A stretch of DNA of 64,000 nucleotides from Actinoplanes sichuanensis (GTDB lineage: Bacteria > Actinomycetota > Actinomycetes > Mycobacteriales > Micromonosporaceae), in assembly GCF_033097365.1 (NCBI RefSeq), contig NZ_AP028461.1, positions 9,761,501 through 9,825,500 of the forward strand. The letters are read 5' to 3'. The notes beneath the pieces were generated by a model. It was given only the letters and a program-made list of their open reading frames with translations, had not been told where the DNA came from and made no database searches. Made by a program: the position numbers and the translations under genes. How positions within the stretch are numbered: the stretch's first letter is position 1; each line of letters begins with the position of its first letter. Below, in pieces: positions 40,367 to 49,692 of this stretch.

Positions 40367-41547
40367 CAGGCGACGGCTCCGGACGTGAGGGCGGACGGGG
40401 CGACGGGCATGGCGTCGGGGAAACTCGCGAGGCCGAGGAGGGCGGCGGTGGCCTGGGCGGTGCGCTGCGCGGCGAGCCCGTCGCCGTACGGGTTACCGCC
40501 GGCCGTCATCGAGTCGCGGCGGCTCCGGCTGTCCAGCAGCAGCGACGCCTCCGACACGATCAGTTCGGGGTCCGAGCCGACCAGTTTGGCGCAGCCCGCG
40601 TGCAGCGACTCGACCCGCTCGGTCACGTCCCGCAGCACCAGTGCCGGCACTCCGAACGACGGGGCCTCCTCCTGGATGCCGCCCGAGTCGGTGAGCACCA
40701 GGTAGGCCTCGGAGAGCAGCCGGGACAGGTCGGGGTAGGGCAGCGGGTCGGTGACCGTCACCCGCTCCACCCCGGCCAGGGCGGCGTCCACCTGCTCGCG
40801 GACCGCCGGGTTGGGGTGGCTCGGCAGGATCACGTCGATGTCGTCGTAGCGGGCGATCAGCTCCTTGACCGCGGACAGGATCCGGTCGAGCGGCTCGCCC
40901 CACGACTCGCGGCGGTGCGCGGTGACCAGGACTAGGCGGTTCGTGCTGTTCGCGCGGGCCGCGGCCACGGCGGCGTTCTCGAACGGCAGCTTGCGGCCGG
41001 CCACCGCCAGGGTCGCGTCGACCACCGTGTTGCCGGTGATCAGCACGTCGGTCACCGGGATCTTCTCGTCCAACAGGTTCATCGCGGCCAGCGGAGTCGG
41101 CGCCAGGTGCAGGGCGGCGACCTGGGCGACCAGCCGGCGGTTGCCCTCCTCCGGGAACGGTGACTCGAGGTCGCCGGAGCGCAGGCCGGCCTCCAGGTGG
41201 ACGACCGGGATGCGCCGCCAGAACGCGGCGAGGGCACCGGCCAGGCTGGTCGTGGTGTCGCCCTGCACGATCACGGCGGCCGGGGTGCGTACCGACCAGA
41301 GCTCGTCCAGTTCGCGGATCATCGCGGTGAGCAGCTCGGCCTGGCTGCCGGTCTCCCGCTCGACCTGGAGGGTGATGTCCGGAGTCAGGTCGAACGCGGC
41401 GAGCGCCTGGGTGACCATCGTCGGGTGCTGACCGCTGGCCAGCAGGATCGGGGTGAGCAGGCCGGCTTCACGCATGGCCAGGGCGACGGGGGCGAGCTTG
41501 ACGGCTTCCGGGCGGGTGCCGCCGACGAGGTGGACTTCACGAGACAC
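40366..41547 (-). CDS. UDP-N-acetylglucosamine 2-epimerase (non-hydrolysing)
   Basis: 393 residues, GT-B fold: VGGTRPEAVKLAPVALAM, QGDTTTSLAGALAAF, VVHLEAGLRSGDLESPFPEEGNRRL, VTAHRRESWGEPL and LTDSGGIQEEAPSFGVPALVLRDVTERVE cover the UDP-GlcNAc site and are standard for WecB. It makes UDP-ManNAc. It sits between a membrane GT2 and a deacetylase, so it probably supplies the sugar nucleotide for the polymer. The GTG start has only a weak ribosome binding site. Confidence 0.93.
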   Translation of the reverse strand: MSREVHLVGGTRPEAVKLAPVALAMREAGLLTPILLASGQHPTMVTQALAAFDLTPDITLQVERETGSQAELLTAMIRELDELWSVRTPAAVIVQGDTTTSLAGALAAFWRRIPVVHLEAGLRSGDLESPFPEEGNRRLVAQVAALHLAPTPLAAMNLLDEKIPVTDVLITGNTVVDATLAVAGRKLPFENAAVAAARANSTNRLVLVTAHRRESWGEPLDRILSAVKELIARYDDIDVILPSHPNPAVREQVDAALAGVERVTVTDPLPYPDLSRLLSEAYLVLTDSGGIQEEAPSFGVPALVLRDVTERVESLHAGCAKLVGSDPELIVSEASLLLDSRSRRDSMTAGGNPYGDGLAAQRTAQATAALLGLASFPDAMPVAPSALTSGAVA

Positions 41548-41595
41548 GGGGGGAGCCTTTTCTCTCGTTTTGTTGAAGGGGGTGGGAGGGGTTGA

Positions 41596-42924
41596 TCAGG
41601 CCGGGACAGCCAGGGGTTCTTCGACGAGGCGCTCGGTCTTGGCCCAGGCCTGGCGGCCGCTGGCCTGCCGACCCAGAGCGCGATACGTGGCGGCCAGACC
41701 GAGGACCAGGAAGGCGGGGTACGCGAGAGCGGCGGTCAGCATTCGGGGCATGCCTTCGTCGCCGTGCTTGCGCTTGTGCACCAGCGCCCAGAGGATGCCC
41801 GGGAAGGTGGTGACCCCGAGCCAGACACCCAGGCTCTCGGCCAACGCCGCCCAGGTCGGGATGAAGACGATCGGGTGTCCGACCAGCAGACCGCCCAGTC
41901 CGGCGATCCCGGTACCGATGAGCAGTACCGTGACGATCGCGTTGGCCCACGGCGAGAGCAGGTAGTGCAGCATCTCGGCCAGAGCGATCCGGGCCACCCG
42001 CGGCGACTCGAAGAGCCGGCCCAGGTAGCGGGCGCACTGCATGTTGCCCTGCGCCCAGCGGGTGCGCTGGCGGGTCAGCCGGCGCACGTCGACGACCGCC
42101 TGCTGGGTCACCGAGGCCCGCGAGGTGTAGCGGATTCCGACACCGTTCAGATGCATCCGCAGACCGAGCTCCAGATCCTCGACGAGGCAGCTGGACCAGG
42201 GGGCGGTGCCCAGCGTCTGGAGCGTGGAGAGCCGGCTGAACTGACCGTTGCCACCGAGGCCGACGGTGTCCAGAGCGTCGCGCATGTTCTGGCAGGCGTC
42301 GACGATCGCGCCGAACTCCAGGTCCTGCACGGCACCGAGGAGGCGGTTGCGGTTGCGGATGCGAACCTGCACCTGCGCCGCGCCGACCCGCTCGTCACGC
42401 ATCAGCCGGGACACCTCGACCAGGATGTTCTCGCTGCCCTGGCCGTCGCCGTCGATGATGCCGACGACCACCTTCTCCGGGGCCATGCCGGCCTGGGCGG
42501 TGAGCATCGAGATGTGGCGGTACGCGGCGTTCAGCGCCTCTCCCTTGCCCTGCCGGGCCTCCGGCAGGTCGCGCCGCATGATGTGCAGCCGCGGGTGATC
42601 GATTCCGGCCAGCACCTCGGGGGTGCGGTCGTCCGAGCCGTCGTCGACGACCAGGACCCGGGACAGGGTTCCGGCCGGGCCGCGCAGGTTGAGGGCCGCG
42701 CCGACCGTGTTGGCGACGACGGCTTCCTCGTTCAGGGCCGGGACGATGATCCAGAAGTGCTCGGGACGGCCGTTGCCGCCGGCCAGCGAGCGATTGACGA
42801 CCTTGGCACGGTGCGTGCCGTGGTAGCGGAGTGCGAACCAGACCAGGATCACCGTGGTGATCGGCCAGGCCAGCAGGACCGCGTAGCCGGCGACCGCGAA
42901 CTGCCAGCTGTCCGACGCGGTCAT
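41596..42924 (-). CDS. Membrane family 2 glycosyltransferase (processive type, YdaM/PgaC-like)
   Basis: 442 residues: TM1 (about 10-32); GT-A domain with IIVPALNEEAVV, VVDDGSDDRT, GIIDGDGQGS (DxD), SCLVEDLELGLRM (ED) and QRTRWAQGN (QxxRW); then TM helices after residue 310. These motifs are those of processive beta-glycosyltransferases that polymerise and extrude polysaccharide. First gene of the operon; GGGAGG is 5 nt before the ATG. The 278-bp upstream region holds AT-rich -10-like TAATGT/TATTAC near 42975. Confidence 0.92.
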   Translation of the reverse strand: MTASDSWQFAVAGYAVLLAWPITTVILVWFALRYHGTHRAKVVNRSLAGGNGRPEHFWIIVPALNEEAVVANTVGAALNLRGPAGTLSRVLVVDDGSDDRTPEVLAGIDHPRLHIMRRDLPEARQGKGEALNAAYRHISMLTAQAGMAPEKVVVGIIDGDGQGSENILVEVSRLMRDERVGAAQVQVRIRNRNRLLGAVQDLEFGAIVDACQNMRDALDTVGLGGNGQFSRLSTLQTLGTAPWSSCLVEDLELGLRMHLNGVGIRYTSRASVTQQAVVDVRRLTRQRTRWAQGNMQCARYLGRLFESPRVARIALAEMLHYLLSPWANAIVTVLLIGTGIAGLGGLLVGHPIVFIPTWAALAESLGVWLGVTTFPGILWALVHKRKHGDEGMPRMLTAALAYPAFLVLGLAATYRALGRQASGRQAWAKTERLVEEPLAVPA

Positions 42925-43202
42925 CGGAACCTCCCCCGTAGTCGTTACCGTCCGTGCATTTGCCCTGGACGTAATAGGACATTAGGGAACTACCGAGCGT
43001 CACTCAAGGGCGTTCAGCGGAACGGAGGAGGAGACCGGCTAAAAGGGCGAACCCAGACATCTCAGACTGCGCTCAGCAGGCGAAACCGGGCGCGTTCAGC
43101 GCCATTTCCGGCAAATGGGTTCAGCTCCGGCCCGGAGTCGCGTGGGCACGGAGCGTGATATTTCGGGGCGTATCCAGATGGCTACTCTGCGTGAGTAGCG
43201 GG

Positions 43203-43982
43203 TTACTGTGGGCCGTCGAGCAGGGTCGGGTCGTTGCGCAGCATCGCCGCCAGGCGGCGAGCCGCCATCTCGGTCTCCTCCGGGCGCTCCACCTGCAGCG
43301 GGATCGGCTCCGGAAGCGGCTCCGGGAACCCCTGCTGTTGCTGTGGTTCGGCATGCTGCGCGGGGTACGCCTGCGCGTACGGATGCGGCTCGGTGTAACC
43401 CTGCTGCTGGTCGGCGTAGCCCGGCTGCTGTGCGGCCGCATACGGGTGCGGCGGAACCGGAGGTGGCGGAGTCGCCGCGAACGGGTGCGGCGTGATGTTG
43501 CCCTGATCGGCGTAACCGGCCTGCTCGTACCCGAAGGCCTGCTCATGCCGGTTGGTGACGAACGGCTGCTCGGCGGTCGTCGGCTCGGCATAGTCGAAAT
43601 CGGTCGTCGGCCCGAACCGATCCTGATCGTCGCGACTCGCCCGTGGGGGTGCTGCCGAGGGTGGCTCCTCGACCGGCTCCTCGACGTCGATCTCGAAGTC
43701 GGCATGCCGGGGCCCGGCCTCGGTGGCGCGTGCCGTGACCGCGTTGTCGGCGGTCACCTGGACCACACCGTCGGCCATCGCGAAATGGAGCAAGACCGGA
43801 TCACCGGCGCCCTCGACGCCGACCGTGACCGTCATCTGGGGGTTACGGGACACCACGCCCGCTATCGCCTCGACCAGCTCGGTCACCGCCGGCGGAGTGC
43901 CACCGCTCTCTCCGGCGGCCCGGCGCCTCAGCTCGTCCCGCCGGGCGAGCTTGTCGAGCGCGTCGTCCAGTCCGCCTCGCAC
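43203..43982 (-). CDS. Pro/Gln-rich hypothetical protein at the end of the conservon
   Basis: 259 residues from GTG 43982 (GAGGAC upstream). About 1-95 is a small folded region (ALDKLARRDELRRRAAG, TELVEAIAGVVSRNPQMTVTVGVEG, VLLHFAMADGVVQVTADN). The rest is low complexity, with repeated GYADQ, HPYA and PxPP motifs, ending in a helix (ETEMAARRLAAMLRNDPTLLDG). No known domain. It follows the GTPase by 123 bp on the same strand, so it may be an added conservon component. Confidence 0.65.
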   Translation of the reverse strand: MRGGLDDALDKLARRDELRRRAAGESGGTPPAVTELVEAIAGVVSRNPQMTVTVGVEGAGDPVLLHFAMADGVVQVTADNAVTARATEAGPRHADFEIDVEEPVEEPPSAAPPRASRDDQDRFGPTTDFDYAEPTTAEQPFVTNRHEQAFGYEQAGYADQGNITPHPFAATPPPPVPPHPYAAAQQPGYADQQQGYTEPHPYAQAYPAQHAEPQQQQGFPEPLPEPIPLQVERPEETEMAARRLAAMLRNDPTLLDGPQ

Positions 43983-44105
43983 GTCACCGTCCTCTTTCCT
44001 ACGCGGTCGCCCGGTACCCCAACTGTGCCCCTCCGCGGGCCGGTTTGGGAACCGCTCTGTTCCGGGTTCCATGCGGAACCGTCACCGGGCGACCCGGACC
44101 ACACC

Positions 44106-44732
44106 CTACGACTTCATCCGAATGGCCTTGTCGAGAGCCTGGTCCAGTACCACGAGCAGAGCGTCCCGCACGGAAGCACGGAAGCGCGCATCGAAGGATA
44201 TGACCGGTACGTCTTCACGCACCGCGAGGGCCCACCGCACCTCCTCCACGCTGTAGCTCATCTGCCCGTTGAAGGTGTTGATGCCGACCACGAACGGCAG
44301 GCCGGCCCGCTCGAAGTAGTCGACCGCCGGGTAGCAGTCGTCTATTCGATTGGTGTCGACCACGACCAACGCGCCCAGAGCACCCTTGACCAGGTCGTCC
44401 CACATGAAGGCGAACCGCGTCTGGCCGGGCGTGCCGAAGATGTAGAGCTTCAGCGTCTGGTCGATGGTGAGGACACCGAAGTCCATCGCGACCGTCGTGC
44501 CGGTCTTCATCGTGGCCTGGCCGGGATTGTCGATACCGACCGACTCCGAGGTCATCTCGGCCTCGGTGGTGAGAGGCGAGATCTCGGAGATGGCGCCCAC
44601 GGTGGTCGTCTTGCCCACCCCGAAGCCGCCGGCCACGATGATCTTGACCGGGACCGGCGCCTTCTTGGGCGCCGGGGCGCCGGGTATGCGCGCGGTACCG
44701 ACGACGCGGTTAGCTGATGGATCGAAGTCCAC
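44106..44732 (-). CDS. Conservon GTPase (CvnD-type, Rab/MglA-like)
   Basis: 208 residues: P-loop GGFGVGKTT (Gly35-Thr42), switch-like KTGTTVAMDFG, Walker B-like IFGTPGQTRF (G3 variant in place of DTAGQ), VVDTNRIDD, and GINTFNG in the NKxD position (substituted). Small GTPases of this class couple to roadblock proteins. The GTG start overlaps the DUF742 gene by 23 bp. Confidence 0.92.
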   Translation of the reverse strand: MDFDPSANRVVGTARIPGAPAPKKAPVPVKIIVAGGFGVGKTTTVGAISEISPLTTEAEMTSESVGIDNPGQATMKTGTTVAMDFGVLTIDQTLKLYIFGTPGQTRFAFMWDDLVKGALGALVVVDTNRIDDCYPAVDYFERAGLPFVVGINTFNGQMSYSVEEVRWALAVREDVPVISFDARFRASVRDALLVVLDQALDKAIRMKS

Positions 44733-45171
44733 GGATCACTCGCATGATGGTGTCGGGGTCGGGTGTGTCGTTCTCCAGCACATGGACGTCGAGCTGGCCG
44801 GTGGCGCGAAGGTCGCCGACCAGGATTCGGGTGACGCCGAGGTGCAGGCGAAGTCGTGCGGAGATCTCGGCTACCGAGATCGGGCTCTCTTCGCAGAGAG
44901 ACACGATCGCCCTGGTTTCCGGAGAGAGCCGGGACGGTGGTGCACCGGGCACCAGCGTCACCTGAGTCTCCATACCGATGTCGGGGTCTCCTCCATCGGT
45001 CCGCCCGGACGTGATGACGAACGGGCGCAGCGTGTTGGTCGAAGACTCGACCGGCGGCTGCTCCCCGGTAGGGGTGTAACCACCGGTCGAGTGCTGAGGA
45101 CCGGATTGCAGGAAGGGCCGGACTCCGGGCCGCGCCGGAGGTACCGGGTCGTCGGGGTCCGGGTAGGTCAC
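44710..45171 (-). CDS. DUF742 protein (CvnC-type)
   Basis: 153 residues. The DUF742 domain occupies the C-terminal part (RPFVITSGRTDGGDPDIGMETQVTL, LSPETRAIVSLCEESPISVAEISARLRLHLGVTRILVGDLRATGQLDVH), a winged-helix-like fold. An acidic Pro-rich N-terminus precedes it. Its start overlaps the roadblock stop (GTGA). Third of the four core conservon genes. Confidence 0.93.
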   Translation of the reverse strand: MTYPDPDDPVPPARPGVRPFLQSGPQHSTGGYTPTGEQPPVESSTNTLRPFVITSGRTDGGDPDIGMETQVTLVPGAPPSRLSPETRAIVSLCEESPISVAEISARLRLHLGVTRILVGDLRATGQLDVHVLENDTPDPDTIMRVIRGLRSIS

Positions 45172-45614
45172 TGCTGGACTGCGTTCTTCAGCTCAGCGAT
45201 CAGGCGCGGGCTCAGAGCGCCACCGGCGCGGGTCGCGAAGAGCGTCATCTCGTACGCCAGCGTGCCCAGGTTCGCCGAACGGTCCGCGATGACACCCAGC
45301 ACCGAACCGGCACTGATCGCGGTGACCAGCAGGTACCCGTCCGCCATGTCGATGATGACCCGGTTCAGCGCGCCGAGGCGGTACCAGCTGGCGGCACCAC
45401 CGGCGAGGCTGGTCAGACCGGAGACCACGGCCGCGAGGCGCTCGGCGTTGGGCCGGTCCTTGATCGCCGACATGGCCATCAGCAGACCGTCCGAGGAGAC
45501 GGCGATGGCTTCGATCACACCCGCGGTGCCGGAGGTGAACGAGTCAAGCAGCCAGTTGAAGGTTTTGGCTTCAGCGCTGAGCTGACTTTGCGCGGGGGAG
45601 TAAGGGGAAGTCAT
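45168..45614 (-). CDS. Roadblock/LC7 protein (CvnB-type)
   Basis: 148 residues: FNWLLDSFTSGTAGVIEAIAVSSDGLLMAMSAIKDRPNAERLAAVVSGLTSLAGGA is the classic CvnB roadblock core. It should regulate the GTPase. Its start overlaps the sensor kinase stop (ATGA) and its stop overlaps the DUF742 start, making a tight translational chain. Confidence 0.94.
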   Translation of the reverse strand: MTSPYSPAQSQLSAEAKTFNWLLDSFTSGTAGVIEAIAVSSDGLLMAMSAIKDRPNAERLAAVVSGLTSLAGGAASWYRLGALNRVIIDMADGYLLVTAISAGSVLGVIADRSANLGTLAYEMTLFATRAGGALSPRLIAELKNAVQQ

Positions 45615-48592
45615 CGCGGTTGTCCCTCGTGTTGTGGCTGACTTTCATTCAGTGCGAGTGCGACTCCGTACTCGAACTGATCCATGAGAGCCCGGGCGGC
45701 TTCGGGGTCCAGCGTGGACGGTGCCGGCGGGGTGATCGGTTGATGCATCTCGTCGCGCGGGAGGGTTGCTCCCGGCACGCGACGGGTCAGCGGCGAACCA
45801 CCGTTGGAGGACGGCGGCGCGGGCGGGGCGGGCGGTGCCGGAGGTGCCCACTGCGGAGTCTCCCACTGCTGCGGGGCGGGCGGAGGGGAGACCGGGGCCG
45901 GAGAGTCCCAGCTGGGAGCTGAGAAGTCCGGCATCGGGAGAGAGACGCTCGTGTCGTGGGCGCGGCTGACACCCGCCTCGAAGGCGTCGAACGCGGCCCG
46001 TGCGGCGAGCGCGTCGTCCTGCGTCTTCGGCGCGGCGAGCTGATGCGGTGCGTGCTCCTCCGGGAGCTGGCTGCCGGGAACCCGGCGGCGCAGCGGAGCA
46101 CCCGTGCCGTTGCGCTGGGGCTCCGACGCGACCGGTGCCGGCGGTGCCACCGGGGCGGGCGGGACCACCGGGATCTCCGGGGCGGCCGGAGCCGGAACGT
46201 TCCAGCTCGGCTGCACGGCGACCTCGGCGCTCCAGCTGGGCTGGGCCGGGGGCAGCTCGGGCAGGGCGGCCGGAACCCGGCCGGCGACCGGAGTGCCCAT
46301 GTCGTACGACTGGACCGGCTCCGGGTAGCTGCCGGCCGACGGGTACGCCGGCTCCTGGTACGCCGGACCCGGCGAGTACACCGGCTCGGCGTCGTAGACC
46401 GGCTGGCCCGCGTACGGGTCGGCCGGAGTGCTGCCGAGCGCCGGTGCGCCGGACCCGCCGAACGCGTTCCACGACGTGCCGGCCTCGACGACCTGGGTGG
46501 CCCGACTGAGCTTCGCCGGGTCGAACGGCTGCTGGCTGCCCGGCACCGACCGGACCGCCGAGCTGGCGATCGCGACCTCGGTGGTGTTGCCCCGGAGCGC
46601 ACCGGAGTAGGCCGGTGCCGCCGGGTACTCGGCGGCCTGGATCTGCGGCGCCATCGGAGCGGACGGGAAGGCGGCGACCGGGGTCGTCGCCGGGTAGGCC
46701 GCCGGGGCCATCGGGGACAGGTTCTCCACCCGGCCGATCAGGTGTGACGGGCTCAGGTCGACCCAGGCGGTCAGACCGCCGTCCGGGGTGTCGGTGAGGG
46801 TCACCTCGATGCCGTGCCGGCGGGCGAGCCGGCCGACCACGAAGAGCCCCAGAACCTCGGTGGGCGCCAGGTCGAGGCGCTCACGACGGGTCAGTCGGGC
46901 ATTTTCCTCGGCCAGACGCTCGGGGGCGAGGCCCAGGCCGTGGTCGATGATCGCGAGGCGGGCGCCGCCACGCAGCTCGTCGGCGCTGACCGTGACGTTG
47001 GTGTGCGGCGGGGAGAACGTGGTGGCGTTCTCCAGCAGCTCGGCCAGGAGCAGCGTCAGGTCGGCCAGGACGGCCGGGACCACGACGATGTCCTCCGGAA
47101 TGTCCACCTCGACACGGGTGTAGTCCTCGATCTCACCGAGGGCGAGGCGGACGACGTCGGTCAGGCCCAGCGGCGCCATGTGCTCGTTCGCACCGGCGCC
47201 ACCGGAGAGCACGACCAGCGCGGACGCGTTCCGGCGCAGACGGCTGGACATGTGGTCCAGACGGTAGAGCTCGCGCAGGCGGTCGCTGTCGGTCTCCTTG
47301 CGCTCCAGCGTGTCGATCAGCGACAGCTGGCGGCCGACCAGGTTCTGCGTACGACGGCCGACGTGGCCGAACATCTGGGCGACGTTACGACGGCCGAGGA
47401 CCTGACGTTCCACCAGCCGGGCGGCGGTGGTCTGCACACGGTCGAAGGCTCGGGCCAGGTCACCGATCTCGTCCTGGGCCTCGACGTCGACCGGGTCCAG
47501 TCGGATCGGGCGTACCTGGGCCTCGGCCTCGTCGTCGGCCACGCGCTCGAGCTCGGACTCGGCGGCGCGGGCGATGCGGTCGGCCGAGACGGTGAGACGC
47601 CGCAGCGGTCGGGCGACCGCGCGGGCCATGAAGATCGACAGCGTGACCACCAGAACGAGCAGGAGGAACGCGCCGCCACCGATGAGCGCCGACTGCTGGA
47701 TGGCGCTGTCTCGGTTCTCCGCCACGGTCAGGCCCACGTCCTGCGCCACGCGCTTCTCGACGAAGCTACCGAGGATGGTCACCGACTGGAGCGACGGGAA
47801 CAGCAGCTGGATCTTCAGATCCTTCAGCGCCAGCGTCGGGTTGGTCTCCAACGCCTCGGTGAACTTCGGGCCCACGCGCGCGGTGAACGCCTGCTGGGTG
47901 CTCAGGTAGAGCTTGTACTGGGTGTCGGTGAAGTACACCTTCGACGACGTGATGATCGACTGGATCTGCGCGAAGGTCGAGGTGAACTGGCTCAGCAGCA
48001 GCGCCGCGTCCTGCGGGTTACGGCCGGAGACCACCGCCGAGGCCAGCCAGCACGACGCCTGGCTGATCAGGTCGTCGGAGCGCATGGCGCGGTCCAGGGC
48101 GTAGACCTGCTGGCCGACACCCGTCGACAGGTCGGCGCTGGTGGCCAGGCCCAGGCCCTCGATCAGCGGGTTGATCGCGCTGGTGAAGTCGGTGATGACG
48201 GTCGGCGGCTTGATCGACCGGTTCAGCACGTTCTGCCGGGTGCTGTTCAGCTTGGCGGCGCCGGCGATGGCCCGGCGCAGCGCGAGTGGAGCGTCCTCGT
48301 CCTCGGCGAGGTGTGCCACCGAGTCGGCGGCCTCCGCGCTCTGCACCACCAGCGCCGGGCGCTGGACCAGACCGAGCAGGTAGCCGACCGAGAGCAGCCG
48401 CTCCTCCTGCAGCTCGATCAGGGCCGCGCTGACCGCGGTGGCCCGGACGACGGTGTCCGACGTCTCCTGGGCGGTGGCGGCCGCGTCGATGCGCTCGTAG
48501 ATGACCGGGATGGCCAGGCCGACGACGCCGAGCAGCGGCACCAGGATCAGCAGGGCGAGCTTGCCCAGGATGCGGAACTTTCCGAATAGCAC
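45611..48592 (-). CDS. Conservon sensor histidine kinase (CvnA-type)
   Basis: 993 residues: TM1 (about 10-32); nitrate/nitrite-sensing-type helical extracytoplasmic domain (about 35-305); TM2 (about 307-330); HAMP (about 330-400); helical region RNVAQMFGHVGRRTQNLVGRQL in the dimerisation position; and HATPase (LLAELLENATTFSPPHT N-box, IIDHGLGLAPERL, GLFVVGRLARRHGIEV). About 640-993 is a long disordered Pro-rich tail with three RxVPGxxxP motifs. GTG start, 2 nt after the upstream gene's stop codon. Confidence 0.93.
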   Translation of the reverse strand: MLFGKFRILGKLALLILVPLLGVVGLAIPVIYERIDAAATAQETSDTVVRATAVSAALIELQEERLLSVGYLLGLVQRPALVVQSAEAADSVAHLAEDEDAPLALRRAIAGAAKLNSTRQNVLNRSIKPPTVITDFTSAINPLIEGLGLATSADLSTGVGQQVYALDRAMRSDDLISQASCWLASAVVSGRNPQDAALLLSQFTSTFAQIQSIITSSKVYFTDTQYKLYLSTQQAFTARVGPKFTEALETNPTLALKDLKIQLLFPSLQSVTILGSFVEKRVAQDVGLTVAENRDSAIQQSALIGGGAFLLLVLVVTLSIFMARAVARPLRRLTVSADRIARAAESELERVADDEAEAQVRPIRLDPVDVEAQDEIGDLARAFDRVQTTAARLVERQVLGRRNVAQMFGHVGRRTQNLVGRQLSLIDTLERKETDSDRLRELYRLDHMSSRLRRNASALVVLSGGAGANEHMAPLGLTDVVRLALGEIEDYTRVEVDIPEDIVVVPAVLADLTLLLAELLENATTFSPPHTNVTVSADELRGGARLAIIDHGLGLAPERLAEENARLTRRERLDLAPTEVLGLFVVGRLARRHGIEVTLTDTPDGGLTAWVDLSPSHLIGRVENLSPMAPAAYPATTPVAAFPSAPMAPQIQAAEYPAAPAYSGALRGNTTEVAIASSAVRSVPGSQQPFDPAKLSRATQVVEAGTSWNAFGGSGAPALGSTPADPYAGQPVYDAEPVYSPGPAYQEPAYPSAGSYPEPVQSYDMGTPVAGRVPAALPELPPAQPSWSAEVAVQPSWNVPAPAAPEIPVVPPAPVAPPAPVASEPQRNGTGAPLRRRVPGSQLPEEHAPHQLAAPKTQDDALAARAAFDAFEAGVSRAHDTSVSLPMPDFSAPSWDSPAPVSPPPAPQQWETPQWAPPAPPAPPAPPSSNGGSPLTRRVPGATLPRDEMHQPITPPAPSTLDPEAARALMDQFEYGVALALNESQPQHEGQPR

Positions 48593-48594
48593 GT

Positions 48595-49692
48595 TTAACG
48601 CTCCCAGGCCGGCGTGCCGCCGAAGCCGCCTCCGGCGAAGCCGGGCGGGTTGTCACCCTGGACCGAGACGTCACGGCCGCTCTGGGCCGCCTCACGGCCG
48701 GCCAGCACGGCGCGACCACGGTTCCAGAAGGCGGCGACCACGAGCAGGACGATCGAGGTGACGAGCATGGCCCAGGCCTCGGCGCGGCGGTAGTCGAGGT
48801 CGTCGGTGCGGTCGTCGAGCATCGTCGACATCTCCTTGAGCAGAACCGTGGCCAGCGCCTTGAGCGCGTTGGTCAGGGTGCTCTGCGCGGTCACCAGGAT
48901 GGAGACGTCCGGGGTGTTGCCGAGGTTGGCGCCACGGTTGGCGGCCTCGACACCGCGACGGAACGCGTCCAGGTTGTTGACCGTGTTGCTGGCGAGCGTC
49001 GAGCTGTCGGTGTCCTCGGCGGCGGCCTGGAGGTGGTCGGTCAGCTCGGCGACGGCCTCCTCGACGGCCAGGATCTCGGCGCCGAACTGGACCGCGAGCG
49101 CCGCGCGCTGGTTGTTCTTGGCGGCGGCGAGCATGTTCGCCAGGTCGCCCATCCGGCTGACGTGGGTGACCGCCTCCGGCATGTCGACCGTGACGGTCTC
49201 CTGGAGGTACCAGATGTCGCTCTGCTGGTCCTGGTTGAGCTTCGAGTTCTCGCGGACCTCGTTGTAGAGCTCCAGGGCGAGGTCGCCGACCTCGACGTGC
49301 GCCTCGTAGACGTCCTCGGCGGTGCCGGCGACGCCGGGCAGGCGGCCGATCTTCTCCTTGAGGCCGGCCCAGCGGCTTGTGGTCTCCAGCTCGCCGCCGA
49401 GGTTCTCGTCGACGCCCTGCACGCGCGCGACGGCGGCGGTCAGCGAGGCGGGCTCCTGGGTGACACCCTGCAGTGCCGACGACTGCGACTCGGCGAGCGC
49501 GCTGATCAGCGGCGCCAGTTCGGCGAGGTACTCGACTCCCTTGAGCTTGAGAGCCGTGTCGTCCCGCTGAGTGGTGTTCTCGTTCAGGACGCGCAGAAAC
49601 AGGACTGCGGTCGGCAGCACGACGAGGACCGTCAGCACCACCGCGAGGGCGGAGCGTAAACGGGATCGCCGGCTCTTCACCGAGACTGACAT
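48595..49692 (-). CDS. Membrane sensor-like protein without kinase, first conservon gene
   Basis: 365 residues: TM1 (about 14-36); a long helical extracytoplasmic region (about 37-305, VTVDMPEAVTHVSRMGDLANMLAAAKNNQ and similar); TM2 (about 308-328); and a short Gly-rich cytoplasmic tail (GGGFGGTPAWER). The topology copies the sensor half of the kinase downstream but no catalytic domain follows. GGAGG precedes ATG 49692 by about 10 nt. It may form a receptor complex with the kinase. Confidence 0.8.
   Translation of the reverse strand: MSVSVKSRRSRLRSALAVVLTVLVVLPTAVLFLRVLNENTTQRDDTALKLKGVEYLAELAPLISALAESQSSALQGVTQEPASLTAAVARVQGVDENLGGELETTSRWAGLKEKIGRLPGVAGTAEDVYEAHVEVGDLALELYNEVRENSKLNQDQQSDIWYLQETVTVDMPEAVTHVSRMGDLANMLAAAKNNQRAALAVQFGAEILAVEEAVAELTDHLQAAAEDTDSSTLASNTVNNLDAFRRGVEAANRGANLGNTPDVSILVTAQSTLTNALKALATVLLKEMSTMLDDRTDDLDYRRAEAWAMLVTSIVLLVVAAFWNRGRAVLAGREAAQSGRDVSVQGDNPPGFAGGGFGGTPAWER

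Noticed and set aside
46814..48589. Plus-strand frame opposite the conservon kinase
   Set aside because: Mirror of a well-defined kinase gene, without a start site or recognisable motif.
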